Part shown: positions 55,584 to 64,000 of the stretch, in pieces
Position numbering within the stretch: the stretch's first letter is position 1
How the letters are laid out: each line of letters opens with the position of its first letter
NCBI GenBank assembly: GCA_963736055.1
Contig: CAVTNM010000001.1
Span: forward strand, 248,001-312,000
Direction: 5' to 3'
Length of the DNA: 64,000 nt
Source of the DNA: AC-32 sp963736055
GTDB taxonomy: Bacteria > Actinomycetota > Thermoleophilia > Gaiellales > Gaiellaceae
Made by a program: the position numbers and the translations under genes
The notes under the pieces: model-generated
Told to the model about the DNA's origin: nothing
Database searches by the model: none
What the model saw: the letters and a program-made list of their open reading frames with translations, nothing else

Positions 55584-56560
55584 CGACCGCCACCGTCGCG
55601 CTGCGGCTCGACAACCACCTTCAGCCCGCGGCGCTGCACCAGCTCGTCGAAGGCCTCGCGCCACTCGGAAAGCGCATAGCGGCCGCTGACCAGGTCTCCG
55701 AGCTCGACCTCGCCGGCCTCGGCCAGACGGATCGCTCGGGGGAGGTCGGCAGGCTTCATGCGCCGGCAGACGAGCAGGGTCAGGCCCTTTCGCCGCGCCG
55801 TCGAAGCGGTGAAGCTCGTCCGGTCGCCGTCGGGGATGCCCACGAGCACCACCCGTCCGGCGGGCCTGACGGCGGCGATGGCGTCGGCGAGCGCCGCATC
55901 GTCCCCGGCGACCTCGAATGCGACGTCCACCTCCCGGGCCTCGAGCGTCGCCCCCGCGGCCACGGCCGCCGTGGCCCGGAGCGGGAGCGGGTCGCTCGCG
56001 ACGATCGTCCCCGCGGCTGCGGCCCGCAGCGCCTGGACGAGCAGCAGACCGAGCGGCCCGCAGCCGAAGACGCCCGCGGTCGATCCGGGTCGCACCTTCC
56101 CGAGGTCGAGGGCGTGCAGCGCGACACCGAGCGGCTCGAGGAGCGCGCCTTCTGCGTCCGAGAGGTCGTCCGGGAGCGCGTGGGCGAGGTCGTCGGGCCA
56201 GGTCAGAGACGTGCGCAGGGCTCCGTCCTCCGAGCCGTGCCCGGCGAACCGAAGCTCGAGGCATAGGTGCCGGTTCCCCGCCCGGCAGAGATTGCAGCGG
56301 CCACAGGGCACCGCGGGGTCGAGCACCACGCGCTCTCCCTCGCGCGGCCCGGACTTGATCGTCCCGACGAACTCGTGCCCGAGCACGAGCGGCCGGTCGA
56401 GTCGGGCGTCGCCGATCCCTCCTTCGAGGAACCAGTGCCGGTCCGACCCGCACAGCCCGACGGCCGTCACGCGCACGGCGACCTCTCCATCGTTCGGCTC
56501 CGAATCCGGCTCGTCGTGGAGCCGCAGGTCGCCTGGGGCGTGCAGACGCAGGGCCTTCAA
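55580..56560 (-). CDS. Zinc-dependent medium-chain sugar/polyol dehydrogenase
   Basis: A 326-residue MDR-superfamily enzyme. VGLCGSDRHW supplies the catalytic Cys, LGHEFVGTIK the His-Glu pair, CGRCNLCRAGNRHLC the four Cys of the structural zinc, and VFGCGPLGLLLVQALRA the NAD(P) fold. The likely start is a TTG at 56560 that overlaps the araD stop (TTGA); no better start exists in frame. A threonine/sorbitol/arabinitol-type dehydrogenase inside araD-araB is not part of the standard arabinose route, so it may feed a related sugar or polyol into it. Confidence 0.82.
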   Translation of the reverse strand: MKALRLHAPGDLRLHDEPDSEPNDGEVAVRVTAVGLCGSDRHWFLEGGIGDARLDRPLVLGHEFVGTIKSGPREGERVVLDPAVPCGRCNLCRAGNRHLCLELRFAGHGSEDGALRTSLTWPDDLAHALPDDLSDAEGALLEPLGVALHALDLGKVRPGSTAGVFGCGPLGLLLVQALRAAAAGTIVASDPLPLRATAAVAAGATLEAREVDVAFEVAGDDAALADAIAAVRPAGRVVLVGIPDGDRTSFTASTARRKGLTLLVCRRMKPADLPRAIRLAEAGEVELGDLVSGRYALSEWREAFDELVQRRGLKVVVEPQRDGGGR

Positions 56561-57258
56561 GAGCGCTGGCCGTAATACGCGCCGGGACCGTGCTTGCGCA
56601 GGAAGTGCCGATCCAGCAGCTCGGGCTGGATCTGCTCGACGCCGGGGCTGAGCTGCTCGGTTCGCAGCGAGCTCTCGGCGACGACCTCGAGGGCAATCGC
56701 GTTCTCGACCGCGGTCCCGGCATCCACGCCCCACGCAAACGGCCCGTGGGAGGCGACGAGCACCGCCGGCCGCTCGAGCGGGTCGAGCCCGAGCCCGGTG
56801 AACGTCTCGACGATCGCGTTGCCGGTGCAGCGCTCGTAGTCGCCGGCGATCTCCTCGCCGGTCAACTCGCGGGTCACCGGCACCGGACCGCGGAAGTGGT
56901 CGGCGTGCGTCGTGCCGAAACAGGGGATCTCCCGGCGCGCCTGGGCCCACGCGGTCGCGCACGGCGAGTGCGTGTGGACGATCCCGCCGATCCCTTCGAA
57001 GGCGCGGTAGAGCGCGAGATGCGTCGGCGTGTCCGACGAGGGCCGCCCTCCCTCCTGCACGTCGCCGCTCTCGAGATCGACGAGGACCATCGAGCCGGGC
57101 CCGAGCTGCTCGTAGGCGACGCCGCTCGGCTTGATCGCCATCAGCCCGGCCGCGCGGTCGACGGCGCTGGCATTGCCGAACGTGAGGACGACGAGCCCTG
57201 CCTCGACGATCTGCCGGTTCGCCTCGAAGACCCGCTCGCGCAGCTCGCCGAGGGCCAT
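56557..57258 (-). CDS. araD: L-ribulose-5-phosphate 4-epimerase
   Basis: A 233-residue class II aldolase-fold epimerase producing D-xylulose 5-phosphate. VVLTFGNASAVDRAAGLMAIKPSG, SSDTPTHLALYRAF, VHTHSPCATAWAQA (zinc ligands His) and PAVLVASHGPFAWG are family motifs. It ends with GPGAYYGQ, the typical AraD tail. The ATG overlaps the araA stop by 1 nt and its own end is coupled to the dehydrogenase. Xylulose 5-phosphate then enters the pentose phosphate pathway, which also involves rpe at 22.9 kb. Confidence 0.94.
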   Translation of the reverse strand: MALGELRERVFEANRQIVEAGLVVLTFGNASAVDRAAGLMAIKPSGVAYEQLGPGSMVLVDLESGDVQEGGRPSSDTPTHLALYRAFEGIGGIVHTHSPCATAWAQARREIPCFGTTHADHFRGPVPVTRELTGEEIAGDYERCTGNAIVETFTGLGLDPLERPAVLVASHGPFAWGVDAGTAVENAIALEVVAESSLRTEQLSPGVEQIQPELLDRHFLRKHGPGAYYGQRS

Positions 57259-58772
57259 CAGGCGTTCCGCACGGTCCGGTAGTACGCCTGGTTCCAGCGG
57301 ACCTCCTTCAGGAAGTCCGCTATGCGCGTCTCCGCGTCGATCACGAGTAGCTCGACGCCCGCGATCTCGGCCAGGTCCTCGAACGCCTCCCGCCCGATCG
57401 CGCGGCAGAAGGCCGTGTGGTGGGGCCCGCCGGAGACGAGCCACGCCTCGGCCGCGGTCGAGAGATCGGGCCGCGGTTCCCAGAGCGCGCGCGCGACCGG
57501 CAGCCGCGGAAGCTCCTCGTCCGGCTCGACCACGTCCACCTCGCTGAGAACGAGGCGGAACCGGTCGCCGAGGTCGAGCAGCCCGACCACGACCGCGGGC
57601 CCAGGGGCCGCCGTGAAGACCAGGCGTACCGGGTCCTCCTTCCCGCCGATCGAGAGCGGGTGGATCTCGCACGTCGGCTTCCCGTTCGCGATCGACGGGC
57701 AGACCTCGAGCATGTGGGCGCCCAGCACTCTCGGCCCCCCGGGCGCCAGGTGGTAGGTGTAGTCCTCCATGAACGACGTGCCGCCGCCGAGCCCGGCGCT
57801 CATCACCTTGGCGACGCGGACGAGCGCGGCGGTCTTCCAGTCGCCCTCGGCTCCGAAGCCGTAGCCGTCCGCGAGCAGGCGCTGCACCGCGATCCCCGGC
57901 AGCTGCGGCAGCGCGCCGAGGTCCTCGAACGTGTCCGTGAAGGCCATGAAGCCACCGCTCTCCAGGAACGAGCGCAGGCCCGCCTCGATCCTCGCGGCGT
58001 CGCGCAGGGACTCGTGGCGGTCGCCGCCCGCGAGGAGCTCCCGCGCCACCTCGTACTGCTCCACGTACTCGTCCACGAGCTCACGCACCGCTCCCTCGGG
58101 GACGGCCTGCGCCGCCTCGACGAGCTCGCCGACTCCGTAGCCGTTCACCGAGAAGCCGAGCCGGAGCTGCGCCTCGACCTTGTCGCCCTCGGTGACCGCG
58201 ACGAGTCGCATGTTGTCGCCGAAGCGGGCCACCTTCAGCCGCTGCGCCTCGGCCCAGCCGCAGGCCGCGCGCGTCCAGGTGCCGATCCGCTCGACGACGG
58301 CCGGATCGCTCCAGTGCCCGACGACCGTCTTGCGCCGCAGGCCCATCCTCGTCTCGATGAACCCGAACTCGCGGTCGCCGTGCGCGGACTGGTTCAGGTT
58401 CATGAAGTCCATGTCGATCTCCGCCCACGGGAGGTCGCGGTTGAACTGCGTATGCAGGTGCAGGAGCGGCCTCTGCAGCGCCTTCAGCCCCCCGATCCAC
58501 ATCTTCGCGGGCGAGAAGGTGTGCATCCACGCGACCACGCCCACGCAGCTCTCGGCGGCGTTCGCCTCGAGGCAGAGCTTCAGGATCGACTCCGGGCTCT
58601 TGACCACGGGCCGGTGCTCGACCCGCACCGGAATCGCCCCTTCGGCGTCGAGCGAGCCGGCGATCTCGCGGGCGTGCTCCTCCACCTGGCGGAGCACCTC
58701 GTCGCCGTAGAGCTCCTGGCTTCCGGTCAGAAACCAGACCTCGTGCCCGCCGAGCGCCTTCGCCGTGGCCAT
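57258..58772 (-). CDS. araA: L-arabinose isomerase
   Basis: A 504-residue Mn-dependent isomerase converting L-arabinose to L-ribulose. VWFLTGSQELYGDEVLRQV is the N-terminal signature, VVAWMHTFSPAKMWIGG, HLHTQFNRDLPWAEIDMDFMN, and EGDWKTAALVRVAKVM with MEDYTYHL carry substrate and metal ligands. It is the first gene of the araA-araD-dehydrogenase-araB-galM operon on the minus strand. The 47-bp gap to the divergent reductase holds the promoters; no AraR box is obvious to me. Confidence 0.96.
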   Translation of the reverse strand: MATAKALGGHEVWFLTGSQELYGDEVLRQVEEHAREIAGSLDAEGAIPVRVEHRPVVKSPESILKLCLEANAAESCVGVVAWMHTFSPAKMWIGGLKALQRPLLHLHTQFNRDLPWAEIDMDFMNLNQSAHGDREFGFIETRMGLRRKTVVGHWSDPAVVERIGTWTRAACGWAEAQRLKVARFGDNMRLVAVTEGDKVEAQLRLGFSVNGYGVGELVEAAQAVPEGAVRELVDEYVEQYEVARELLAGGDRHESLRDAARIEAGLRSFLESGGFMAFTDTFEDLGALPQLPGIAVQRLLADGYGFGAEGDWKTAALVRVAKVMSAGLGGGTSFMEDYTYHLAPGGPRVLGAHMLEVCPSIANGKPTCEIHPLSIGGKEDPVRLVFTAAPGPAVVVGLLDLGDRFRLVLSEVDVVEPDEELPRLPVARALWEPRPDLSTAAEAWLVSGGPHHTAFCRAIGREAFEDLAEIAGVELLVIDAETRIADFLKEVRWNQAYYRTVRNA

Positions 58773-58819
58773 CCAGGTGATCCTGACAGAGGCCGCACGG
58801 TGCTGATTGGATTCCCCGC

Positions 58820-59801
58820 ATGCAGACGAGGCGCCTCGGGAAGACCGGCTGGGACGTCTCCGAGGTCGGCTTCGGGGCGTGGGCGATCGGCGGCAGCTGG
58901 GGCGAGACCGACGAGGAGGAGTCGCTCGCCGCGATGCACGCCGCGGCCGACGCCGGGGTCACCTTCTTCGACACCGCCGACGTCTACGGCGACGGTCGCT
59001 CGGAACGGCTGATCGCGCGTCTGCTCCAGGAGCGCGAGGAGCGGCTGTACGTCGCGACGAAGTTCGGGCGACGCGCGCCGCTCGATCCGAGCCTCTACAC
59101 CTACGAGAACCTCCGTGGCTGGCTCGAGCGCTCCCGCGAGAACCTCGGCGTCGAGGCCGTCGACCTCGTGCAGCTGCACTGCCCGCCCTGGGAGACCTAC
59201 TACCTGCCCGAGGTGCACGAGGCCTGCGGCAGGCTCGTGCAGGAGGGCCTCGCCCGGGCCTACGGCGTCAGCGTCGAGAAGGTCGAGGAAGGCCTGAAGG
59301 CGATCGAGTACGACGGCGTGGCGACCATTCAGATCATCTTCAACATGCTCAGGCAGCGGCCGGCGGAGCTCTTTCTCGACCGGGCCCGGAAGCGCGACGT
59401 GGGCGTGATCGTGCGAGTTCCGCTCGCGTCCGGCCTGCTGACCGGGAAGTTCGACCACACGACGACCTTCGCGTCCGACGATCACCGCGATTTCAACCGG
59501 CACGGGGAGCAGTTCGACATGGGAGAGACGTTCTCGGGGGTCGACTACGAGATGGGGCTCGAGGTCGTGGAGGAGCTGCGGCCGCTCGTGCCGCAGGACA
59601 CGACGCTTGCCCAGCTCGCGCTGCGCTGGATCCTGACCTTCGCGGGCGTCTCGACGGTAATCCCGGGTGCGAAGACGACCGGAGCAGGCGCGGGCGAACG
59701 CTGCTGCGGCCGATCTGCCCCCGCCCCCGCCCGAGACGATGGAGCGGATCGCGGAGATCTACCGCGAGCGGGTCGCCCCGCTGGTCCACCAGCGCTGGTA
59801 A
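58820..59801 (+). CDS. Aldo/keto reductase, C-terminal frame shift
   Basis: A ~326-residue (beta/alpha)8 NADPH-dependent oxidoreductase. GFGAWAIGGSWGE, FFDTADVYGDGRSE (catalytic Asp and Tyr), VATKFG (Lys) and VQLHCP (His) form the usual tetrad. In the start frame the C-terminus becomes an Arg/Ala-rich nonsense tail and runs on to 59998. Removing one g near 59681 restores EQARANAAAADLPPPPPETMERIAEIY and a stop at 59801, just before galK. I annotate the restored end; the indel may be real or an assembly error. It is divergent from araA. Confidence 0.8.
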
Positions 59802-59802
59802 G

Positions 59803-60936
59803 TCAGACCGGCTCGATCTCGTGTGCGCCGTCGACCGAGGCGCAGACGTACGGCGTCGCCTCCCGCCCTGCTCGTGCGGGGTACTCGCGGGTGACGGTGT
59901 CGGCGAGGCGCTGCGCCCGATCCTCGGCGGCCAGGGCGAGCACCGAGCCGCCGAAGCCCCCGCCGATCATCCGGGCCGCGATCGCCCCGTGGGCGTAGGC
60001 CAGGTCGACGAGCAGGTCGAGCTCGGGGATGGACACCTCGAAGTCGTCGCGGAGGCTCTCGTGTCCCTCGCGGAACAGTTCGCCGAGAGCGTCCAGGTCG
60101 GCTCCGCCCGGCTTCTCGAGCGCGGCCACGACCGCACGGACGCGAGCGTTCTCGCTCACCACGTGGCGAAGCCGCTTCCGCGCGATGGAGTCGACCCCGG
60201 CAGTCGCCGCCCGCTCCTCCGCCTCGGCGAGATCGAGCGACGATGGCCGGTCGGTCCCGATCGCGGCCAGCGCCCGCTCGAGCTCGCGCCGGCGGTCGGC
60301 GTACCCGCTGTGCTCGAGCCTGTGGCGAACGCCGGAGTCAAAGACGACGAGGACGATTCCGGGCGGCAGGGGGATGAGCCGGTGCTCCTCCGTTGCGCAG
60401 TCGAGCAGGAGCGCATGGCCCTTGCGCCCGAGGAGCGAGCTCGCCGGGTCCATCAGGCCCACGGGCACGCCCACGGCGAGGCGCTCTGCTGCCTGGGCGA
60501 TCCGCGCGAGCTCGATGCGCTTCAGCTCGAACGAGGCGGCGCTCGCGAGCGCGAGGCCGACGGAGACCGTCAGCGCGGCGGACGAGGACATCCCGGCTCC
60601 GATCGGGACGGTCGAGACGATCTCCCCGTCCAGCCCGGCCGGGGGCATCCCCCGCTCGCGCAGGAGCTGGAGCACAGCCGCCGCGTACCGCCCCCAGCCC
60701 AGGGGAGCCGCGCCTCCGGGAAACTCGACGGTCTCCCGGAAAGCAGCCGAGTGCAGGCGAATCATGGTCCCGGAGGCCGGCCGCCAGGTCACCGTCGTCC
60801 CGAGATCCACCGCAACCGGCAGCACGAGCCCGCCCGAGTAGTCGGTGTGCTCGCCGATCAGGTTGACGCGCGCAGGCGCGATGACGGCGCGGCTGGAGGG
60901 AGCTGAGCGCATCCTCGAGGCGTAAGTCTCGCCCAT
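59803..60936 (-). CDS. galK: Galactokinase
   Basis: A 377-residue GHMP kinase. PARVNLIGEHTDYSGGLVLP is the galactokinase signature, VPIGAGMSSSAALTVSVGLAL the GHMP ATP loop, and GGGFGGSVLAL the C-terminal motif. It phosphorylates galactose for the Leloir pathway; the other Leloir genes (galT, galE) are not in the window, but a galM-type mutarotase is. The ATG at 60936 is first in frame; a second at residue 9 is equally possible. It is convergent with the reductase gene and divergent from the sugar importer. Confidence 0.92.
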   Translation of the reverse strand: MGETYASRMRSAPSSRAVIAPARVNLIGEHTDYSGGLVLPVAVDLGTTVTWRPASGTMIRLHSAAFRETVEFPGGAAPLGWGRYAAAVLQLLRERGMPPAGLDGEIVSTVPIGAGMSSSAALTVSVGLALASAASFELKRIELARIAQAAERLAVGVPVGLMDPASSLLGRKGHALLLDCATEEHRLIPLPPGIVLVVFDSGVRHRLEHSGYADRRRELERALAAIGTDRPSSLDLAEAEERAATAGVDSIARKRLRHVVSENARVRAVVAALEKPGGADLDALGELFREGHESLRDDFEVSIPELDLLVDLAYAHGAIAARMIGGGFGGSVLALAAEDRAQRLADTVTREYPARAGREATPYVCASVDGAHEIEPV

Positions 60937-60970
60937 CGCCGAACGGGTCGACGGCGTCTTTTGGCGGTGT

Positions 60971-60976
60971 TATGGT
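60971..60976 (+). promoter_or_regulatory. Putative -10 (TATGGT) for the sugar importer operon
   Basis: TATGGT lies 34 nt before the GTG of the binding-protein gene. Unlike most units here, this one keeps a full leader with an aaggagg Shine-Dalgarno at 61000-61006. Confidence 0.45.
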
Positions 60977-61010
60977 CGCCGCTCACCACGATCAGGGGCA
61001 AGGAGGTACG

Positions 61011-62150
61011 GTGAACCAGGATCAGAAGAAGTACCTAGACAGCCAATTCGACGAGCTCGCCTCGAAGGTCGACGATCTACCCGAGTCGGAGGTACCGGCC
61101 GGGATGGACCGCAAGAAGGTGCTCGGCCTGATCGGGGCGAGCGGAGCGGCGCTCTCGCTTCCGGCGCTCCTCGCCGCGTGCGGCGGAAGCAGCAGTAGCA
61201 GTGCGAGCGGCGTCGGCAACTTCCCCGAGACGCCGAAGTGGAAGTGGGTCTTCGTCAACCACGTGACGACGAACCCGTTCTTCGTCCCGACGCAGTACGG
61301 GATCGAGGACATGGACGCGATCTTCAACACGAGCCACCAATGGACAGGCTCGGAGACCGCCGACGTCTCGCAGATGGTCTCCGCCATGAACACGGCCATC
61401 TCTGGGGGCGCCGACGGGATCTGCGTCTGCCTCGTCGACGCCAAGGCGTTCAACGGGCCGACCAAGAAGGCGCTCGACGCCGGCATCCCGGTCATCGCCT
61501 ACAACGCGGATGCCCCGCCGGGCAGTGGGAACGACCGCCTGGCCTACATCGGCCAGGACCTGTTCGTCTCGGGTCAGAAGATGGGCGAGAAGATCGTGGA
61601 GCTCATCCCGAGCGGCGATGTCGTCGGCTTTATCGCGACGCCGGGCTCGCTCAACATCCAGCCCCGGATCGACGGTGCGAAGAAGGCGATCGCCGACTCG
61701 GGCAAGCCGATCAACTTCACGCAGGTCGCGACCGGCGCGGACGTGAACAAGGAGCTGTCGCTCATCGACGCCTACTACCAGGGCCACAAGGACCTGAAGG
61801 GCATGTTCGCAGTGGACGCCGGGAGCACCCAGGGTGTCGCGCAGGTGATGCAGAAGTACAACCTGCCGGCAAAGGGCATCCACGGAGGCGGCTACGACCT
61901 CCTGCCGACGACCCTGAACCTGATCAACAAGGGCTTCCTGGACTTCACGATCGACCAGCAGCCCTACCTGCAGGGGTTCTATCCGGCGGTCCAGCTGTTC
62001 CTGTACAAGATCTCCGGTGGGCTGATGGCGCCTTCCGACACGAACACGGGCCTCTTGTTCGTCACGAAGGACAACGTCAAGCCGTACCTGAACACGAAGA
62101 CCCGCTACGAAGGGAGCTCTAGCTCACAGCAATATGTGAAGACGACCTAG
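61011..62150 (+). CDS. Sugar ABC transporter substrate-binding lipoprotein
   Basis: A 379-residue periplasmic-binding-protein type I. A 31-residue charged N-region precedes the signal (MDRKKVLGLIGASGAALSLPALLAACGG) whose lipobox LLAAC puts the lipid Cys near residue 58. The body has NHVTTNPFFVPTQYGIED, AISGGADGICVCLVDAK, AGIPVIAYNADAP and the typical two-lobe pattern. The GTG is chosen for the aaggagg site 4 nt upstream; an in-frame ATG at 61104 would drop the N-region. With permease and ATPase following it imports a sugar, probably arabinose or galactose given the neighbours. Confidence 0.9.
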   Translation: MNQDQKKYLDSQFDELASKVDDLPESEVPAGMDRKKVLGLIGASGAALSLPALLAACGGSSSSSASGVGNFPETPKWKWVFVNHVTTNPFFVPTQYGIEDMDAIFNTSHQWTGSETADVSQMVSAMNTAISGGADGICVCLVDAKAFNGPTKKALDAGIPVIAYNADAPPGSGNDRLAYIGQDLFVSGQKMGEKIVELIPSGDVVGFIATPGSLNIQPRIDGAKKAIADSGKPINFTQVATGADVNKELSLIDAYYQGHKDLKGMFAVDAGSTQGVAQVMQKYNLPAKGIHGGGYDLLPTTLNLINKGFLDFTIDQQPYLQGFYPAVQLFLYKISGGLMAPSDTNTGLLFVTKDNVKPYLNTKTRYEGSSSSQQYVKTT

Positions 62151-62174
62151 CGATCGAGCTGAGGTCGTAGAGCG

Positions 62175-63218
62175 ATGGCGGTAGCGGGGTCCGAAGGACG
62201 ACGTCACGAGCGCGCGCGCAGGCTGGGCTGGCGCGCGCTCGAGGCTTTCGCCAACCGGCGCGAGGCGAGCATCCTCCTCGTCGCGCTCGGCCTGATCATC
62301 TACTTCTCGTTGCGGTCGTCCGCGTTCTACGGCGGCGCGACGATCAAGAACATCGCCGAGTACGTCGCGCCGGTGGCGCTGATCACGTGCGGCGAGGTCA
62401 TGCTTCTGATCTGCGGCGAGATCGACCTGTCCGTGGGACGGGTGTTCGCGCTCTCGCCGATCATCATGTACCTGGCCTCGGCGCCCCAGCCGGACGGGCT
62501 CGGGTTGCCGCTCTGGCTTGGAGTTGTCTTCGGCCTGCTCGCCGCCGCCGGGGTCGGGCTGACAAACGGGTTGATCACGACGTACCTCGGCGTGCCGTCG
62601 TTCATCACGACGTTAGGAATGCTCTTCTTCCTGAACGGGATCAACCTGCGAGCCTTGCACGGCTTCCAGGTGGCGACGCCCGGCGGTCATACGTTCGTCG
62701 AGATCTTCGGGGGCTACCCCTTATGGTTCAACTCGGAGTTCTGGTGGTCGGTCGTTGTCGTGGTCGTCCTCCAGATCGTGCTCGTCCGGACCAGGTGGGG
62801 AGTCCACACGGTCGCGACCGGCGGCAACCTGATCGGCGCAAGGGAGAGCGGCGTCAACGTCCGGTGGATCAAGATCGGCAACTTCGTGCTCTGCAGCATG
62901 CTCGGCGGCTTCGCCGGGATCATGGACTCCGCCCGGATCACGTCCATCCTTCCGCTGCAGGGCGGCACGGACATCATGTTCCTCGCCGTCGCCGCGGCCG
63001 TCATCGGCGGCACGTCGCTGATGGGCGGGTCGGGCACGATCATCGGCGGCTTCCTCGGCGTCGTCGTGCTCGCCGTCCTCAACATCGGCTTCACGATCCT
63101 CGGCGTCAGCGCGTTCAACTTCGACCTGATCATCGGGATCGCGATCCTGGGTGCGATGATCCTGAACGTGCAGATCCAGCGCCTGAAGAACCTCGGCCGG
63201 ATCGGGAGAGGCAAATGA
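62175..63218 (+). CDS. Sugar ABC transporter permease (RbsC-like)
   Basis: A 347-residue membrane protein with about ten hydrophobic helices. CGEVMLLICGEIDLSVGRVFALSP is the conserved BPD_transp_2 signature, TTLGMLFFLNGINLRALHG and TGGNLIGARESGVNVRWIKIGNFVL the helix-loop contact region for the ATPase. A basic N-terminus precedes the first helix. It is 24 nt after the binding-protein stop and overlaps the ATPase gene by 4 nt. Confidence 0.92.
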   Translation: MAVAGSEGRRHERARRLGWRALEAFANRREASILLVALGLIIYFSLRSSAFYGGATIKNIAEYVAPVALITCGEVMLLICGEIDLSVGRVFALSPIIMYLASAPQPDGLGLPLWLGVVFGLLAAAGVGLTNGLITTYLGVPSFITTLGMLFFLNGINLRALHGFQVATPGGHTFVEIFGGYPLWFNSEFWWSVVVVVVLQIVLVRTRWGVHTVATGGNLIGARESGVNVRWIKIGNFVLCSMLGGFAGIMDSARITSILPLQGGTDIMFLAVAAAVIGGTSLMGGSGTIIGGFLGVVVLAVLNIGFTILGVSAFNFDLIIGIAILGAMILNVQIQRLKNLGRIGRGK

Positions 63219-64000
63219 GCGAGTCGGGCAACGGTCGAGAGACCGTCGAGGTGATCCGCGTCGAGCACATCTCGAAGCGGTTCGGAGCCGTGCGCGCGCT
63301 CGAGGACGTATCCATGCACCTGAATCGCGGCGAGGTGCTCGGGCTGATCGGCGACAACGGGGCCGGCAAGTCGACGCTGGTCAAGATCATCTGCGGCTTC
63401 CAGAAGCCTGACAACGGCACGATCTTCGTCAACGGCGAGGAGGTGCAGCTCCGCTCGGTCGCACACGCCCGCTCGCTCGGGATCGATACGGTCTACCAGG
63501 ACCTCGCGCTCGTGCCCGGGATGTCCGTCTACCACAACATGTTCCTCAAGCGGGAGCTGCTCGGGCACCTCGGCGGCGTCGAGACACCGCTGCTGAACAA
63601 CGGCGAGATGCGGAAGCGTGCCCGGAAGTACCTCGACGAGATGGGCGTCCGCATCCCCGACGTCGACGCCGAGGTGGCCCAGCTCTCCGGCGGTCAGCGC
63701 CAGTCGATCGCGGTCGCGCGCTCGGTCTACTCGGATGCGAAGATCATCCTGCTCGACGAGCCGCTCGCAGCCATGGGCGTGAAGGAGGGCGCGCTCATCC
63801 TCGACCTGATCCGGAAGCTCCGGGACCGGGGCGAGATCTCGATGATCCTGATCCTGCACAACTACGCGCACGTGTTCGAGGTCTGCGACCGGGTCAACCT
63901 CCTTCAGCACGGCGAGATCACGCTCGACAAGGCGACGAACGAGACCTCCGTCGACGAGCTCACCGAGCTCGTCGTGCACGAGTACCGCCAGGCCCAGGCC
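63215..64000 (+). CDS. Sugar ABC transporter ATP-binding protein, truncated by window end
   Basis: The first 262 residues are visible and the frame is open at the end of the window. Walker A GDNGAGKST, signature LSGGQRQSIAVARSV, Walker B IILLDEPLAAMG and the His switch ILHNYAHVFE are in place for one ATPase domain. The length so far fits a single-domain type (FrcA-like) rather than the double RbsA/XylG type, but the window ends before this can be settled. The ATG overlaps the permease stop. Confidence 0.9.
   Translation, partial: MSESGNGRETVEVIRVEHISKRFGAVRALEDVSMHLNRGEVLGLIGDNGAGKSTLVKIICGFQKPDNGTIFVNGEEVQLRSVAHARSLGIDTVYQDLALVPGMSVYHNMFLKRELLGHLGGVETPLLNNGEMRKRARKYLDEMGVRIPDVDAEVAQLSGGQRQSIAVARSVYSDAKIILLDEPLAAMGVKEGALILDLIRKLRDRGEISMILILHNYAHVFEVCDRVNLLQHGEITLDKATNETSVDELTELVVHEYRQAQA

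Noticed and set aside
53892..56738. A 948-residue open frame containing araB
   Set aside because: The first part is an out-of-frame reading of the zinc dehydrogenase gene; AraB starts at the GTG at 55583.

Overview
The window is very GC-rich, uses GTG and TTG starts freely and packs genes into short operons with ATGA/GTGA overlaps. Gene content and order suggest an actinobacterium: a scpB-rluB and aroF-tyrA-aroA-cmk-der run, coaD, a SepIVA-like protein next to DUF177/YceD, rpmF-plsX-acpP-rnc-smc-ftsY, DUF3352, DtxR/IdeR-type control and many leaderless starts. A deep-branching class such as Thermoleophilia (Gaiella-like) is my best guess. This is inference from gene order and composition, not from a marker-gene search.

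Layout. 0-1.8 kb: the end of scpB, a small Cys-motif membrane protein, a GYD protein and an RluB/RsuA pseudouridine synthase. 1.7-6.2 kb: two secreted phosphoesterases, convergent with their neighbours. 6.3-14.0 kb: trpS divergent from aroF, then tyrA-aroA-cmk, der and gpsA (aromatic amino acids, nucleotide metabolism, ribosome assembly, phospholipid precursors). 14.0-18.4 kb: a DUF3352 lipoprotein, metK, and a DtxR-family repressor divergent from a ZIP metal transporter around a clear palindromic operator. 18.4-27.6 kb: priA-def-fmt-rsmB-rpe-ribD-ribE-ribBA-ribH (replication restart, translation initiation and riboflavin synthesis). 27.7-31.5 kb: rpmB, an Asp23 protein, FakA, a lone receiver domain and a DegV/FakB protein. 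31.4-35.0 kb (minus strand): a redox cassette made of a ferredoxin reductase, a ferredoxin, a haem-b membrane protein, ApbE and two small membrane or exported proteins. 35.2-40.4 kb: recG, rsmD, coaD, SepIVA-like, nitroreductase and yceD. 40.4-43.3 kb (minus strand): a two-component system bracketed by two small exported proteins, splitting the usual yceD-rpmF pair. 43.5-52.5 kb: rpmF-plsX-acpP-rnc, small DUF proteins, smc, a LanC-like protein, an acetyltransferase, ftsY and a HAD hydrolase. 52.5-64 kb: a sugar island with secreted GalM, AraB, a zinc dehydrogenase, AraD, AraA, an aldo/keto reductase, GalK and a sugar ABC importer running off the end.

Three things stand out. First, about twenty transcription units show a TANNNT -10 hexamer only 6-10 nt before a start codon that lacks a Shine-Dalgarno sequence, so leaderless transcription looks like the default here; the pattern also supports a non-canonical CTG start for recG and a 64-residue ORF. 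Second, several families of short palindromic repeats sit exactly at gene 5' boundaries. One has three copies (before der, fakA and smc); one copy is flanked by a 15-bp direct repeat and another separates two diverged copies of the smc 5' end. Third, the small exported proteins beside the redox cassette and the two-component system share low-complexity His/Asp/Gly-rich tails, which suggests an undescribed, metal- or redox-related envelope system.

I saw no rRNA, tRNA, CRISPR array, prophage or transposase gene. Three genes show single-base frame disruptions in G-rich tracts, which may be assembly errors.
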